A stretch of DNA of 64,000 bases, taken from contig NZ_JAKVBC010000030.1 in NCBI RefSeq assembly GCF_022447245.1, positions 1 through 64,000 on the forward strand, in the 5' to 3' direction. Under the pieces are notes generated by a model. That model saw only the letters and a list, made by a program, of their open reading frames with translations. It was not told the DNA's origin and ran no database searches. This document shows positions 18,166 through 25,870 of the stretch, one piece after another (position 1 is the stretch's first letter; every line of letters begins with the position of its first letter). Source of the stretch: Kordia sp. (lineage in GTDB: Bacteria; Bacteroidota; Bacteroidia; Flavobacteriales; Flavobacteriaceae). A program made the translations under genes and the position numbers.

Positions 18166-19653
18166 ATGGCAGACAAGCAGCAGTTTTCATACACGCATAT
18201 CTTAAAAGCGACATCACTATTCGGTGGAGTTCAGGTGTTTAAGATTCTGATTTCGATCATTCGTGTAAAAATTGTTGCAATTTTATTAGGTGGTGTCGGT
18301 ATGGGAATTATTGGCTTGTTCAATAGTACGATTCAAGTGGTGAGTGAAATTGCAAAATTAGGCTTGGATACAAGTGCTGTAAAAGAATTGGCGCATGTAC
18401 ATGCATCCAAAGACGAAAAAGCAGTCATTAAAACCGTAAGTATTCTTCAAAAATTCATTGCTATTACAGCAATTATTGGAGCTATTTTCACTGTTGTATT
18501 TTCAGCATTATTAAGTCAATTGACTTTCGGAAATACTGACTATACCTTTGAATTTATCTGGTTAGCGATTGCAATCTTTTTTATGCAATTGACCAATGGG
18601 AAAATTGCTATTTTACAAGGAACACAAGCACTAAAAAAATTAGCAGTTGCGAATGTGTTGGGAAGTACGGTTGGGTTAGTGGTGTCTATTCCGTTGTATT
18701 ACATCTATGGATTAGAAGCCATTGTGCCTACGATTATCATAACAGCAGTTATTATTTTTATATTCTTTTGGTATTTTGAAAATACACTGAAAATTCAACG
18801 TATTTCGTTAGGAATTCGGGAAGCTTATGACAAAGGCAGAGATATGCTGCACTTAGGTTTTGTGTTGAGTATAACAGGAATTGTAATTTTCACAACAACG
18901 TATCTTTTGCAAATTTACATTCGATACATGGGTGGATTGGATGAAGTTGGTTATTACACGGCTGGATTTTTAATCATAAACTCGTATGTAGGAATGGTTT
19001 TTAATGCTATGGGAACCGATTACTTTCCACGATTATCATCAATTCATACAGACAATGCGCAAGTGCAAAATGCTGTTCGAAATCAGGCTACAATTGCGAT
19101 TTTGTTAATTACTCCGATTGTTACAACTTTTTTTATTGCGGCACCGTTAATAGTAAAAATTTTATACTCAAAAGAATTCTTAGTGATCATAGGATTAATT
19201 TCTTGGGGCGTTTTAGGAATGGTATTTAAAGCAGTTTCATGGTCCGTTGGTTATGTGATTTTAGCAAAAGGTGACTCTAAAATATTTGTAAAAACCTCCA
19301 TTGGATTTAGTTTGTTAATGCTAGCGATGAACTGTGCAGGCTATTATTTTGGTGGATTGACAGGTTTAGGAATAAGTGTATTAGCTTATTATATCATTCA
19401 CTTTACAGGATTATTGATCATTACCAAAATGAGTTACGGTTTACTGTTTCAAAGTACATTTTACAAGCTATTTATGCAATGCGTATTGTTATGCGGAGCT
19501 GCATTTGCGTGTACGTTTTTAGAAAGTAATTATCTGAAATATGGCGGAATCATTGTCATAATGCTACTTTCTTATATCTTTACATATTCGGAACTGCAGA
19601 AAAAAATGAACATCAAACAATTGATAAAAAATAAGCTTTCAAAACGATCATGA
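18166..19653 (+). CDS. wzx: O-antigen/polysaccharide flippase (Wzx, MOP superfamily)
   Basis: This is a 495-residue polytopic protein with about 12 hydrophobic segments, beginning with the characteristic ILKATSLFGGVQVFKILISI and RVKIVAILLGGVGMGIIGLF. These match the Wzx/O-antigen translocase group. It moves undecaprenyl-linked repeat units across the inner membrane. It follows the aminotransferase by 17 bases and overlaps the acyltransferase start (ATGA). A matching Wzy polymerase is not seen in the window. Confidence 0.88.
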   Translation: MADKQQFSYTHILKATSLFGGVQVFKILISIIRVKIVAILLGGVGMGIIGLFNSTIQVVSEIAKLGLDTSAVKELAHVHASKDEKAVIKTVSILQKFIAITAIIGAIFTVVFSALLSQLTFGNTDYTFEFIWLAIAIFFMQLTNGKIAILQGTQALKKLAVANVLGSTVGLVVSIPLYYIYGLEAIVPTIIITAVIIFIFFWYFENTLKIQRISLGIREAYDKGRDMLHLGFVLSITGIVIFTTTYLLQIYIRYMGGLDEVGYYTAGFLIINSYVGMVFNAMGTDYFPRLSSIHTDNAQVQNAVRNQATIAILLITPIVTTFFIAAPLIVKILYSKEFLVIIGLISWGVLGMVFKAVSWSVGYVILAKGDSKIFVKTSIGFSLLMLAMNCAGYYFGGLTGLGISVLAYYIIHFTGLLIITKMSYGLLFQSTFYKLFMQCVLLCGAAFACTFLESNYLKYGGIIVIMLLSYIFTYSELQKKMNIKQLIKNKLSKRS

Positions 19654-20390
19654 GACGGATTTTTAATAAACTACGAAGCATCTGGAAGTTTTATTTTGCC
19701 GTAAATTGGATTAAAACGATCTATTTTAATTTCAAAAAGTTTCCATTTCATATTGCGAAAAAGTTACCTGTAATGTTCTACGGTTCGGTAAAATTCTCGG
19801 ATATCAGTGGCGAAATTGTATTGGATGTTCCTGAAATCAAAAAAGGAATGATTGGTTTTGGGCAAAAATTTGAATTGCCTTCACGCTCCAAAAGAATTGC
19901 AGAACTCTCGGTTCAGGGAAAATTAGTCTTCAAAGGAAATGCACATATCGGAATTGACTGTTTTGTACATGTAGGAGAAGGTGCGTACTGTGAATTTGGT
20001 TATATGTCTTGTTTGGGTTCAAACGTAAAATTAATCTGTAAAGAAAAAGTTATTCTAAGTGATTGGGTTGGAATTGGCTACGAATCACAACTGACAGATT
20101 CCAACTTTCATCCCATGATGAATACCGAAACTGGCGAATACTATCCAATGACGAATCCAGTATATTTGGCAAAATACAATGCGTTTTCAAACAGAATTTC
20201 CATCATGCCAGGGACGAGAACTCCAGAAAACTGTGTCATTGCTTCCAACTCAGTTGTCAATAAGGATTATCGAGAATGGGGAAGCAATATCTTAATCGGT
20301 GGCGTGCCCGCAAAACTTATCAAAAAGAACTACAATCGCGATTGGGAAGGCGAAAAAGAAATGCTCAAAAAGTATAAGATTATTTGGTGA
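19650..20390 (+). CDS. hexapeptide-repeat acyltransferase (WbbJ-like)
   Basis: This is a 246-residue protein. Following a basic N-terminal segment are left-handed beta-helix repeats (HIGIDCFVHVGEGAYCEFGY, SCLGSNVKLIC, VILSDWVGIGYESQLTDSNF), then the catalytic-type loop near FHPMMN and a closing CVIASNSVVNKDYREWGSNI with GGVPAKLI. It presumably O-acetylates the polysaccharide repeat unit. The C-terminal VPAKLIKKNYN is typical of the WbbJ group. The start overlaps the wzx stop (ATGA). Confidence 0.85.
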   Translation: MRRIFNKLRSIWKFYFAVNWIKTIYFNFKKFPFHIAKKLPVMFYGSVKFSDISGEIVLDVPEIKKGMIGFGQKFELPSRSKRIAELSVQGKLVFKGNAHIGIDCFVHVGEGAYCEFGYMSCLGSNVKLICKEKVILSDWVGIGYESQLTDSNFHPMMNTETGEYYPMTNPVYLAKYNAFSNRISIMPGTRTPENCVIASNSVVNKDYREWGSNILIGGVPAKLIKKNYNRDWEGEKEMLKKYKIIW

Positions 20391-20422
20391 GAATTTGGGT
20401 TGTATGTTGAGTCTCACAAAAC

Positions 20423-20470
20423 GTCACTTCGAGTGATTTTCTTTAGAAAGTTGTATCGAATAGTACTATG
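20423..20470 (+). repeat. dispersed short repeat, family B copy
   Basis: This stretch starts GTCACTTCGAGTGATTTTC and continues to a TTGTATCGAATAGTACT part. It lies in the 290-base gap between the convergent genes 19650 and 20681, which also holds the family A copy at 20652. A diverged relative is at 34784-34830. The gap holds no gene. Confidence 0.5.
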
Positions 20471-20651
20471 AAATACAAAATATAAAATGTAAAAGTATTC
20501 GAGTTCAAAGAAATTATGAGTAACTATACATTATTTGCGAATTCGTAGTAAAATCTAAAGTGTTTTCAAAAAAGATAAATCAATAAAAAGATCTAAAAGT
20601 AAAGCGCCCTAATACCCAATACCGAAAAACGAAATGACCCAATAATCCTGA

Positions 20652-20679
20652 TGTCACATCGAGCGGAGTCGAGATGAAA
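20652..20679 (+). repeat. dispersed short repeat, family A copy 2
   Basis: The core is CATCGAGCGGAGTCGAGATG, with an internal inverted repeat (CATC.CGA / TCG.GATG). It ends one base before the stop codon of the acetyltransferase at 20681. Sequences of this type are frequent in Flavobacteriaceae intergenic regions. Confidence 0.65.
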
Positions 20680-20680
20680 A

Positions 20681-21169
20681 CTACTTCTTACGCTTAAAAA
20701 CGGCAGGATTCCCAAACCAAATCTCATCTTCAGGAATATCTTTGTTCGCAAAAGACAATGCGCCAATCACGCTATTTTTACCAATTGTAATTCCGTGGTG
20801 TAGAATACAGTTGGTTCCAATAAAAACATTCTCGCCAATATGCGCACCACCAATTTGTTTCTTCTCAGTATCTAAGTTATTAGTCATTAACTTCGGAGAA
20901 ATATACACATTATCTTCTACAACCAAACCTCTGGCCAAAATAGAATCATAACGAATGGTGACATTATTCTTGATGATGCAATTTCCAGAAGAAGTCACAC
21001 GCGAATCAATATAGCAGTTGTTACCAATGATAGTGCCTTTTCGCAATTCTACATAATTCTTTATCACCGTATTATCTCCAATAACAACATCATCTTCAAT
21101 AATACAAAACTTACCAATAGTAACATTTTTACCAATAGTAGCTTTTTCAGATATAAAATTAAACTCCAT
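20681..21169 (-). CDS. hexapeptide-repeat N-acetyltransferase, FdtC/QdtC/WlbB-like
   Basis: This is a 162-residue protein made almost wholly of left-handed beta-helix repeats: TIGKNVTIGKFCIIEDDVVI, NTVIKNYVELRKGTIIG, the loop PKLMTNNLDTEKKQIGG, HIGENVFIGTNCILHHGI and the closing FGNPAVFKRKK. Proteins of this pattern acetylate C3- or C4-amino sugars attached to dTDP or UDP. With the aminotransferase (17039) and the isomerase (25386) it would complete a 3-acetamido-3,6-dideoxyhexose pathway, an inference. It is transcribed against the upstream operon and is alone on its strand. Confidence 0.82.
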   Translation of the reverse strand: MEFNFISEKATIGKNVTIGKFCIIEDDVVIGDNTVIKNYVELRKGTIIGNNCYIDSRVTSSGNCIIKNNVTIRYDSILARGLVVEDNVYISPKLMTNNLDTEKKQIGGAHIGENVFIGTNCILHHGITIGKNSVIGALSFANKDIPEDEIWFGNPAVFKRKK

Positions 21170-21321
21170 AGAAATAAGGGAAAATGGGTGAATACATGTT
21201 AAAAAACGAAAATAGAAAAATAAAACTAAAAAGCAGATACATAATCAAAATATCACAATTCAGAAATGAATTGTAGCGTGTTCAAATTTCTAAAAACTTC
21301 GTATATTTATAAAAAAAAGGA

Positions 21322-21813
21322 ATGAAAATACGCTTTACATTATGCCTTCTTGTAATGACTACCTTCTTATGGTCACAAGAATCGCTAGTTGATTTCGGAA
21401 AATACAAAGATGGTGAACGTTGGAAAATTACAAATGATGGTGTAATGGGTGGACTTTCCGAAGGAGATTACCGTTTTTCGGACGATGGTGTCGTTTTTAG
21501 TGGAAAAATTTCGCTAGAAAATAATGGCGGATTTTCTTCATATAGAAGTCAATATAAAAAACGTGATCTTTCTTCGTTTAAAAAACTCATCATTCGTTAC
21601 CGTTCCAAGCAGTACGACATGGGATTTACCTTAGAAATGGACAGACGCTGGTTTGTTCCGTATTACAAAGCTAATTTACCAGCTACGAATTGGAAATGGG
21701 AAGAAAAAGAAATTGCTTTTTCAGATTTTGTAAAATACAATATTGGACGAGAGCGTGATGGGAAACTCTCCCAAAAAGAATTGAAAAATATTTTACGCAT
21801 AGGATTTATTTAA
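21322..21813 (+). CDS. CIA30-family secreted protein, truncated by an in-frame TAA
   Basis: A signal peptide (TLCLLVMTTFLWSQ) precedes a carbohydrate-binding-like CIA30/NDUFAF1 domain: WKITNDGVMGGLSEGDYRFS, FSGKISLENNGGFSSYRSQ, RDLSSFKKLIIRYRS and a closing ILRIGFI. The family normally ends with a last strand. Here TAA at 21811-21813 interrupts it, but the same frame continues NEKKTGPFKIEVDYIKFE to a second TAA at 21868-21870, which is just the missing strand. So the natural protein is 182 positions and one substitution cuts off 18 residues. CIA30 domains act in assembly or protein quality control in mitochondria; the bacterial role is unknown. Confidence 0.8.
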   Translation: MKIRFTLCLLVMTTFLWSQESLVDFGKYKDGERWKITNDGVMGGLSEGDYRFSDDGVVFSGKISLENNGGFSSYRSQYKKRDLSSFKKLIIRYRSKQYDMGFTLEMDRRWFVPYYKANLPATNWKWEEKEIAFSDFVKYNIGRERDGKLSQKELKNILRIGFI

Positions 21814-21971
21814 AATGAGAAAAAAACAGGTCCATTTAAAATAGAAGTAGATTATATAAAGTTTGAGTAAAATCTTGTTTCTTCTTCAAGAACACTTATA
21901 TTTGAATATTCTCCACAGTAATTGCTTTTGATAATAGCCGATTATACATAACAAAAAGAAAATTTAATTAG

Positions 21972-22235
21972 ATGACTTTTATTAGAAGATTTTTTATGAC
22001 AATTGCACTCGCAGCAGGAATTGGATGTGCTAGTATTGGAAGCATACATATTACAAATTATAAAACAATAGTATTGCAAAATAATAAAGATAATTATTTT
22101 GATAACCAAAAAACAACTACCGATTCCGTAACAAGCTACCCGGCACTCAATGGAAGTGCCATTGGTTTAGGACTTATTAGTGGAATGAGTTTATTAGCTT
22201 TAGGTATTTCATACATAGGGAAAGAAGAAAAATAA
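21972..22235 (+). CDS. small two-helix membrane protein
   Basis: This is an 87-residue protein with an N-terminal hydrophobic segment (FFMTIALAAGIGCASIGSIH), a polar loop of about 35 residues and a second segment (AIGLGLISGMSLLALGISYI) before a KEEK end. The stop overlaps the start of trmL (TAATG), so it is co-translated with it. Function unknown. Confidence 0.7.
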   Translation: MTFIRRFFMTIALAAGIGCASIGSIHITNYKTIVLQNNKDNYFDNQKTTTDSVTSYPALNGSAIGLGLISGMSLLALGISYIGKEEK

Positions 22236-22687
22236 TGGCATACAACATCGTATTGGTTGAACCAGAAATTCATACAAATACAGGAAATATAGGGCGTCTA
22301 AGCCTAGCGTCAGGTTCCAACTTACATTTGGTAAAACCTTTTGGTTTTGAAATTACAGATACGCGACTCAAACGTGCTGGACTCGATTATTGGCAGTATT
22401 TGGATGTGAAAATCTATGAAAATATAGAAGAGTTTTATGCTAAAAATGTGGATAAAAAAATGGTGTATCTGTCAAGTAAAAGTGATAAAATATATACCGA
22501 AATCCCGTTTGAAGATGATTTGTTTTTGATCTTTGGGAAAGAATCTGTAGGATTGTCTGAAGAAATCACAGACCTCAACAAAGAAGACGTATATACCATT
22601 CCTATGTTTAGTGAACATATACGAAGTCTAAACTTAGCCAATTCAGTTAGTATTGTGGTGTACGAAGGCATTCGAAGACTTCAATAA
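22235..22687 (+). CDS. trmL: tRNA (cytidine/uridine-34 2'-O)-methyltransferase TrmL
   Basis: This is a 150-residue SPOUT-class enzyme that methylates the ribose of the wobble base in tRNA-Leu. Markers are the start NIVLVEPEIHTNTGNIGRL, LKRAGLDYWQYLDVKIYEN, and the trefoil-knot stretches FLIFGKESVGLSEE, IPMFSEHIRSLNLANSVSIV. Length is normal. It shares a TAATG junction with the membrane protein upstream. Confidence 0.95.
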   Translation: MAYNIVLVEPEIHTNTGNIGRLSLASGSNLHLVKPFGFEITDTRLKRAGLDYWQYLDVKIYENIEEFYAKNVDKKMVYLSSKSDKIYTEIPFEDDLFLIFGKESVGLSEEITDLNKEDVYTIPMFSEHIRSLNLANSVSIVVYEGIRRLQ

Positions 22688-22728
22688 TTTATACAAAAAA
22701 AAAGAACCGAAGTCCGCTTATCTAAATA

Positions 22729-22956
22729 TTATGCGTCCGCTCCAAATTGACTAGGAACTCCGCCTCCTTCTTCAGTTGGTAAATAACTTATGTAAAGATC
22801 TGGAGCTTCTTCTTCGGCTTCATTACCTCCTAAATTACAGCCGTTAATTGGACAAGTAGTGTCATACGAATTTCTTCCTCCTTTAACTTCTAAAGCATTT
22901 GAATTTGAAATATAATTTTTGTTTAATTGTAAGAATTTAAAATTTCTTCTTTTCAT
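22729..22956 (-). CDS. orphan RiPP-like precursor peptide
   Basis: This is a 75-residue peptide. The leader MKKRNFKFLQLNKNYISNSN is followed by LEVKGGR, the Lys-Gly-Gly motif of Bacteroidota lanthipeptide-type leaders. The core holds two Cys (TTCPINGCN), several Thr/Ser and an acidic Gly-rich tail (GGNEAEEEAPD). No modification enzyme is nearby. The spacing of the leader motif L-x-L-N-K is shared with the peptide at 29249-29398, pointing to a common maturation machinery encoded elsewhere. It sits within the polysaccharide locus but is unlikely to belong to it. Confidence 0.65.
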   Translation of the reverse strand: MKRRNFKFLQLNKNYISNSNALEVKGGRNSYDTTCPINGCNLGGNEAEEEAPDLYISYLPTEEGGGVPSQFGADA

Positions 22957-23103
22957 AATAGTTCTGTTTTAAATGAGTAATGAGTCAAAGCTATACATAC
23001 GAATCATCATTAAAAACAAACACTACTGATGGTTTATGAACTATTAATAAGACTAAAGTTTGAAAATTAAATTGAATAGAAAATAAGAAGAGAATAATGA
23101 AAA

Positions 23104-24258
23104 TCAGGAGCGCTGAGCGGAGTCTAAGTGCCAACGTTCCACATATTGTTTAGCAACTGAAGTATACTCGTGAAACTGCTCTACAAAAACACGCGCATTT
23201 TTGCCAATCGCAACCATTTCATCTGGATTTTCAATCAAATGACTTAGTTTTTCCACCAAGTCATCCACATTTGGAGTTGCATTTATCAAAGCTGGAACTT
23301 TCAATTTATAGTAGGTTTGAAAATCTTTTTCGGCACCAGAAAACACTACTTTTCCCTTTGCCATAGCTTCCAAAGCATTATATCCTTGATCATAACCATA
23401 CAACTGATCCATAATAATATGTGCTTCATTATAGGTATCAATATATTCTTTGTAAGGTAAATTACTTGCCGTTTTTACATCTACACGATTTGGATACTTT
23501 TCTTCAATAATTTTCAGAGCTTTTTCAATCAGATTGTTTCCTTTTTTTAGGTAATTCACCTTATTCACACCATGAAAAATATTGATTTTTCCATTATATA
23601 CTAAGGGCTTAAACTCAAGTGAATCTACATTAATAGGGAATGGAACTAATGGCAATACTTTTGCATGTTTGCGATACGCCATTTCATAGTCAAAATTTGC
23701 AGGAATAATGCCTTTTACATTTTTAATGACATAATGATGTAGCTTTTCATGTGCTTTGGACAAATATTGCAGCGAATAACGAAACCATTTTTTAGTACTC
23801 TTATCCTTCTCATAAGCTGTTAACATATGATATGGCAAATCTGCATTCAAAATATAATTCACATAATGAAAATCATCTCCACAAGAAGACAAATATACAT
23901 TTTTATTATGTCTAAAAATATACTTCAATAATTTTCGCTCTACCCAAGGAACGGTAGCAAATGGAAACTCATTAATCAATTGAACGGCATCATAATTACG
24001 ATATGATTTTCTGTGCTTATAAAAACGATACACAATTTCTAAAAAAGCGATATCTACATTGAAAATTTTAAAAAATAATTGACGAAAAGCATTAGGAATC
24101 TTTTTATGAAAAAAAGTAGCTTCAAGCGAAATATCAATTGGGTAGTTTTTAAAGTTGTCAGCGCGACCGATTAATGTAACATCGTGCTGTAACTCTAGTA
24201 GACCTTCTTTTAGCGAATTATGAAATCTACTGTATTCTCCTATCAATAATATTCGCAT
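23104..24258 (-). CDS. glycosyltransferase, GT4-like
   Basis: This is a 384-residue protein with a GT-B fold. It starts with RILLIGEYSRFHNSLKEGL. The C-terminal donor half has FHGVNKVNYLKKGNNLIEKA and the ExxxxGYNALEAMAKGKVVFSG motif (Gly-Tyr-Asn-Ala-Leu-Glu-Ala-Met) typical of GT4 enzymes. The last residues (WHLDSAQRS) are encoded by a family A dispersed repeat (23108-23132), so the natural stop of the ancestor was probably lost when the repeat inserted. Divergent from the gene at 24297, with a 38-base gap. It probably adds a sugar to the repeat unit of the locus. Confidence 0.85.
   Translation of the reverse strand: MRILLIGEYSRFHNSLKEGLLELQHDVTLIGRADNFKNYPIDISLEATFFHKKIPNAFRQLFFKIFNVDIAFLEIVYRFYKHRKSYRNYDAVQLINEFPFATVPWVERKLLKYIFRHNKNVYLSSCGDDFHYVNYILNADLPYHMLTAYEKDKSTKKWFRYSLQYLSKAHEKLHHYVIKNVKGIIPANFDYEMAYRKHAKVLPLVPFPINVDSLEFKPLVYNGKINIFHGVNKVNYLKKGNNLIEKALKIIEEKYPNRVDVKTASNLPYKEYIDTYNEAHIIMDQLYGYDQGYNALEAMAKGKVVFSGAEKDFQTYYKLKVPALINATPNVDDLVEKLSHLIENPDEMVAIGKNARVFVEQFHEYTSVAKQYVERWHLDSAQRS
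23108..23132 (+). repeat. dispersed short repeat, family A copy 3, inside a coding 3' end
   Basis: The core GCTGAGCGGAGTCTAAGTG matches the other family A copies (ACTGAGCGGAGACGAAGTG at 25844). It overlaps the last codons and nearly reaches the stop of the minus-strand glycosyltransferase, giving its C-terminus LDSAQRS. Confidence 0.6.
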
Positions 24259-24264
24259 AAACAG

Positions 24265-24272
24265 TATATTTG
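24265..24272 (+). promoter_or_regulatory. putative -7 promoter box for the 24297 glycosyltransferase
   Basis: TATATTTG fits TANNTTTG and lies 24 bases before the ATG at 24297, in the 38-base gap between divergent glycosyltransferase genes. A -33 element would fall inside the neighbouring gene. Confidence 0.45.
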
Positions 24273-24296
24273 CGTGAAAGATAGTAGGAAAACTTT

Positions 24297-25382
24297 ATGC
24301 TGCAAAATTCTAAAAAGAAAATCTGTATAATTGTTGATTGTCTCAGTGGTGGAGGCGCAGAAAAGCAGGCAGCAAACTTTTCCAAATCGCTTCATAAATA
24401 CGGGTTTTTAGTTGCTATCATTTCACTAAAAGATCAAGTTACGTATGAATATGAAGGAGAATTATACAACTTGGGTCAACGAGAATCTTCTATCAAAATC
24501 ATCAAGCAAGTTCAAAAGTTTTTGGCATTCAAAAAAGCCTATAAAAAGTGCAATGCTGACATGTACATTGATTTCAGGTCGCGTAGCAGATTTCTAATGG
24601 AATATGCACTGCACAAATTTATTTTTGAAGCTAATAAAATGATCATGATGGTACACAGTTATCAGATTGAATGGCATATCCCAAAAGGAAATATTTTTAA
24701 AAAAATATATAATAATACGCATGCGGTTGTGTCTGTTTCTGAGGCGATTGAAGAAAAATTAAACCGTTTGTATGCTTTTAAAAACCAGTTATACATTCCC
24801 AACTATATTACTACTGAAAAGAGAGAAGAAATCACTACTTTAAAAATGCAAGATGATTATATCATTGCGGTTGGACGTTTGCAAAATGATATCAAACAGT
24901 TCGATCGTTTGATTGAAACATATCATGCTTCTAAATTAGCAGATAAAAATATAAAACTGTATGTTTGTGGCGATGGGAGTGATAAGAAATCGCTGGAAAA
25001 ATTGATCTCTACATTGCAATTAGAACAACATGTAAAGCTCTTGGGATTTGTAGAAAATGTGTCTGATTATATTCGATATGCAAAATTTTTAGTGTTATCG
25101 AGTAGGGTAGAAGGCTTTCCAATGGTTTTAATAGAAGCATTGCAACAAAAAACACCCGTAATTTCATTTGATTGTAAGTCAGGACCAAGCGAGATAATTC
25201 AGCATAAAATCAATGGTTTGCTTGTTGAAGATCAAAACTTTGCGAAGTTAAAAGAAGCAATGATACTTTTAATCGAAAATTTGGATTTGTATGCTATTTG
25301 TGAACAAAATGCATTATCTTCCATAAAAAAATTCACTGAAATACCAACCATCCAGAAATGGATAGAACTAATAACAACCTAA
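24297..25382 (+). CDS. glycosyltransferase family 4
   Basis: This is a 361-residue GT4 enzyme: the start KKICIIVDCLSGGGAEKQAA has the GGGAE acceptor-side loop typical of the family. The donor half has AVGRLQNDIKQFDRLIE, KLYVCGDGSDKKSLEKLI, VKLLGFVENVSDYI, and the E-x7-E signature SRVEGFPMVLIEALQQKTPV. It presumably transfers a hexose onto the lipid-linked repeat unit. The stop is followed after 3 bases by the FdtA/QdtA-like gene. Confidence 0.9.
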   Translation: MLQNSKKKICIIVDCLSGGGAEKQAANFSKSLHKYGFLVAIISLKDQVTYEYEGELYNLGQRESSIKIIKQVQKFLAFKKAYKKCNADMYIDFRSRSRFLMEYALHKFIFEANKMIMMVHSYQIEWHIPKGNIFKKIYNNTHAVVSVSEAIEEKLNRLYAFKNQLYIPNYITTEKREEITTLKMQDDYIIAVGRLQNDIKQFDRLIETYHASKLADKNIKLYVCGDGSDKKSLEKLISTLQLEQHVKLLGFVENVSDYIRYAKFLVLSSRVEGFPMVLIEALQQKTPVISFDCKSGPSEIIQHKINGLLVEDQNFAKLKEAMILLIENLDLYAICEQNALSSIKKFTEIPTIQKWIELITT

Positions 25383-25385
25383 AAT

Positions 25386-25811
25386 ATGTCTACAACTGTT
25401 GCTGATATTCAACTTATCACGATTCCCAAAATCGAGGATTATAGAGGAAATATCTCTGTCATTGAAGGAGAAACTATTCCGTTCAAATGTAAACGTGTGT
25501 ATTACTTGTTTGATATTCCCAGTGGTGCAAAAAGAGGCGGACATGCGCATGTATATCAACACGAGGTTTTGATTGCGTTAAGTGGAAGTTTTGAAGTAAT
25601 TTTTAAAGATGGGACTACCAAAAGACGTGTCTTGCTAAACAAACCAAATCAAGGTTGCTTAATTCCTCATGGAATTTGGCGTGAACTGGAAAATTTCTCT
25701 TCTGGAGCTGTTTGCTTAGTATTGGCTTCTGACGAATTCGATGAATCTGACTACATTCGTGATTATCAAAATTTTGTAATAACCAAAGAAGATGTAAAGC
25801 TTTCGAAGTAA
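25386..25811 (+). CDS. FdtA/QdtA-type dTDP-sugar 3,4-ketoisomerase
   Basis: This is a 141-residue cupin protein. The pattern starts IEDYRGNISVIEGETIPFKC, then RVYYLFDIPSGAKRGGHAHV, with the catalytic-type His pair in GGHAH followed by QHEVLIALSGSFEVIF. IPHGIWRELENFSSGAVCLV closes the barrel. It converts dTDP-4-keto-6-deoxyglucose to the 3-keto isomer, the substrate of the aminotransferase at 17039. Whether the product is the galacto (FdtA) or gluco (QdtA) isomer cannot be seen. RmlA and RmlB, needed for the precursor, are outside the window. Confidence 0.88.
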   Translation: MSTTVADIQLITIPKIEDYRGNISVIEGETIPFKCKRVYYLFDIPSGAKRGGHAHVYQHEVLIALSGSFEVIFKDGTTKRRVLLNKPNQGCLIPHGIWRELENFSSGAVCLVLASDEFDESDYIRDYQNFVITKEDVKLSK

Positions 25812-25827
25812 ATACAAAAAGTAAAAT

Positions 25828-25866
25828 GTGACTCAAATGCTTACACTGAGCGGAGACGAAGTGAAG
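25828..25866 (+). repeat. dispersed short repeat, family A copy 4
   Basis: The stretch holds GTGACTC, then ACTGAGCGGAGACGAAGTGA, the best match to the copy at 23108. It fills the 59-base gap between the convergent genes 25386 and 25871. Confidence 0.6.
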
Positions 25867-25870
25867 CAAT

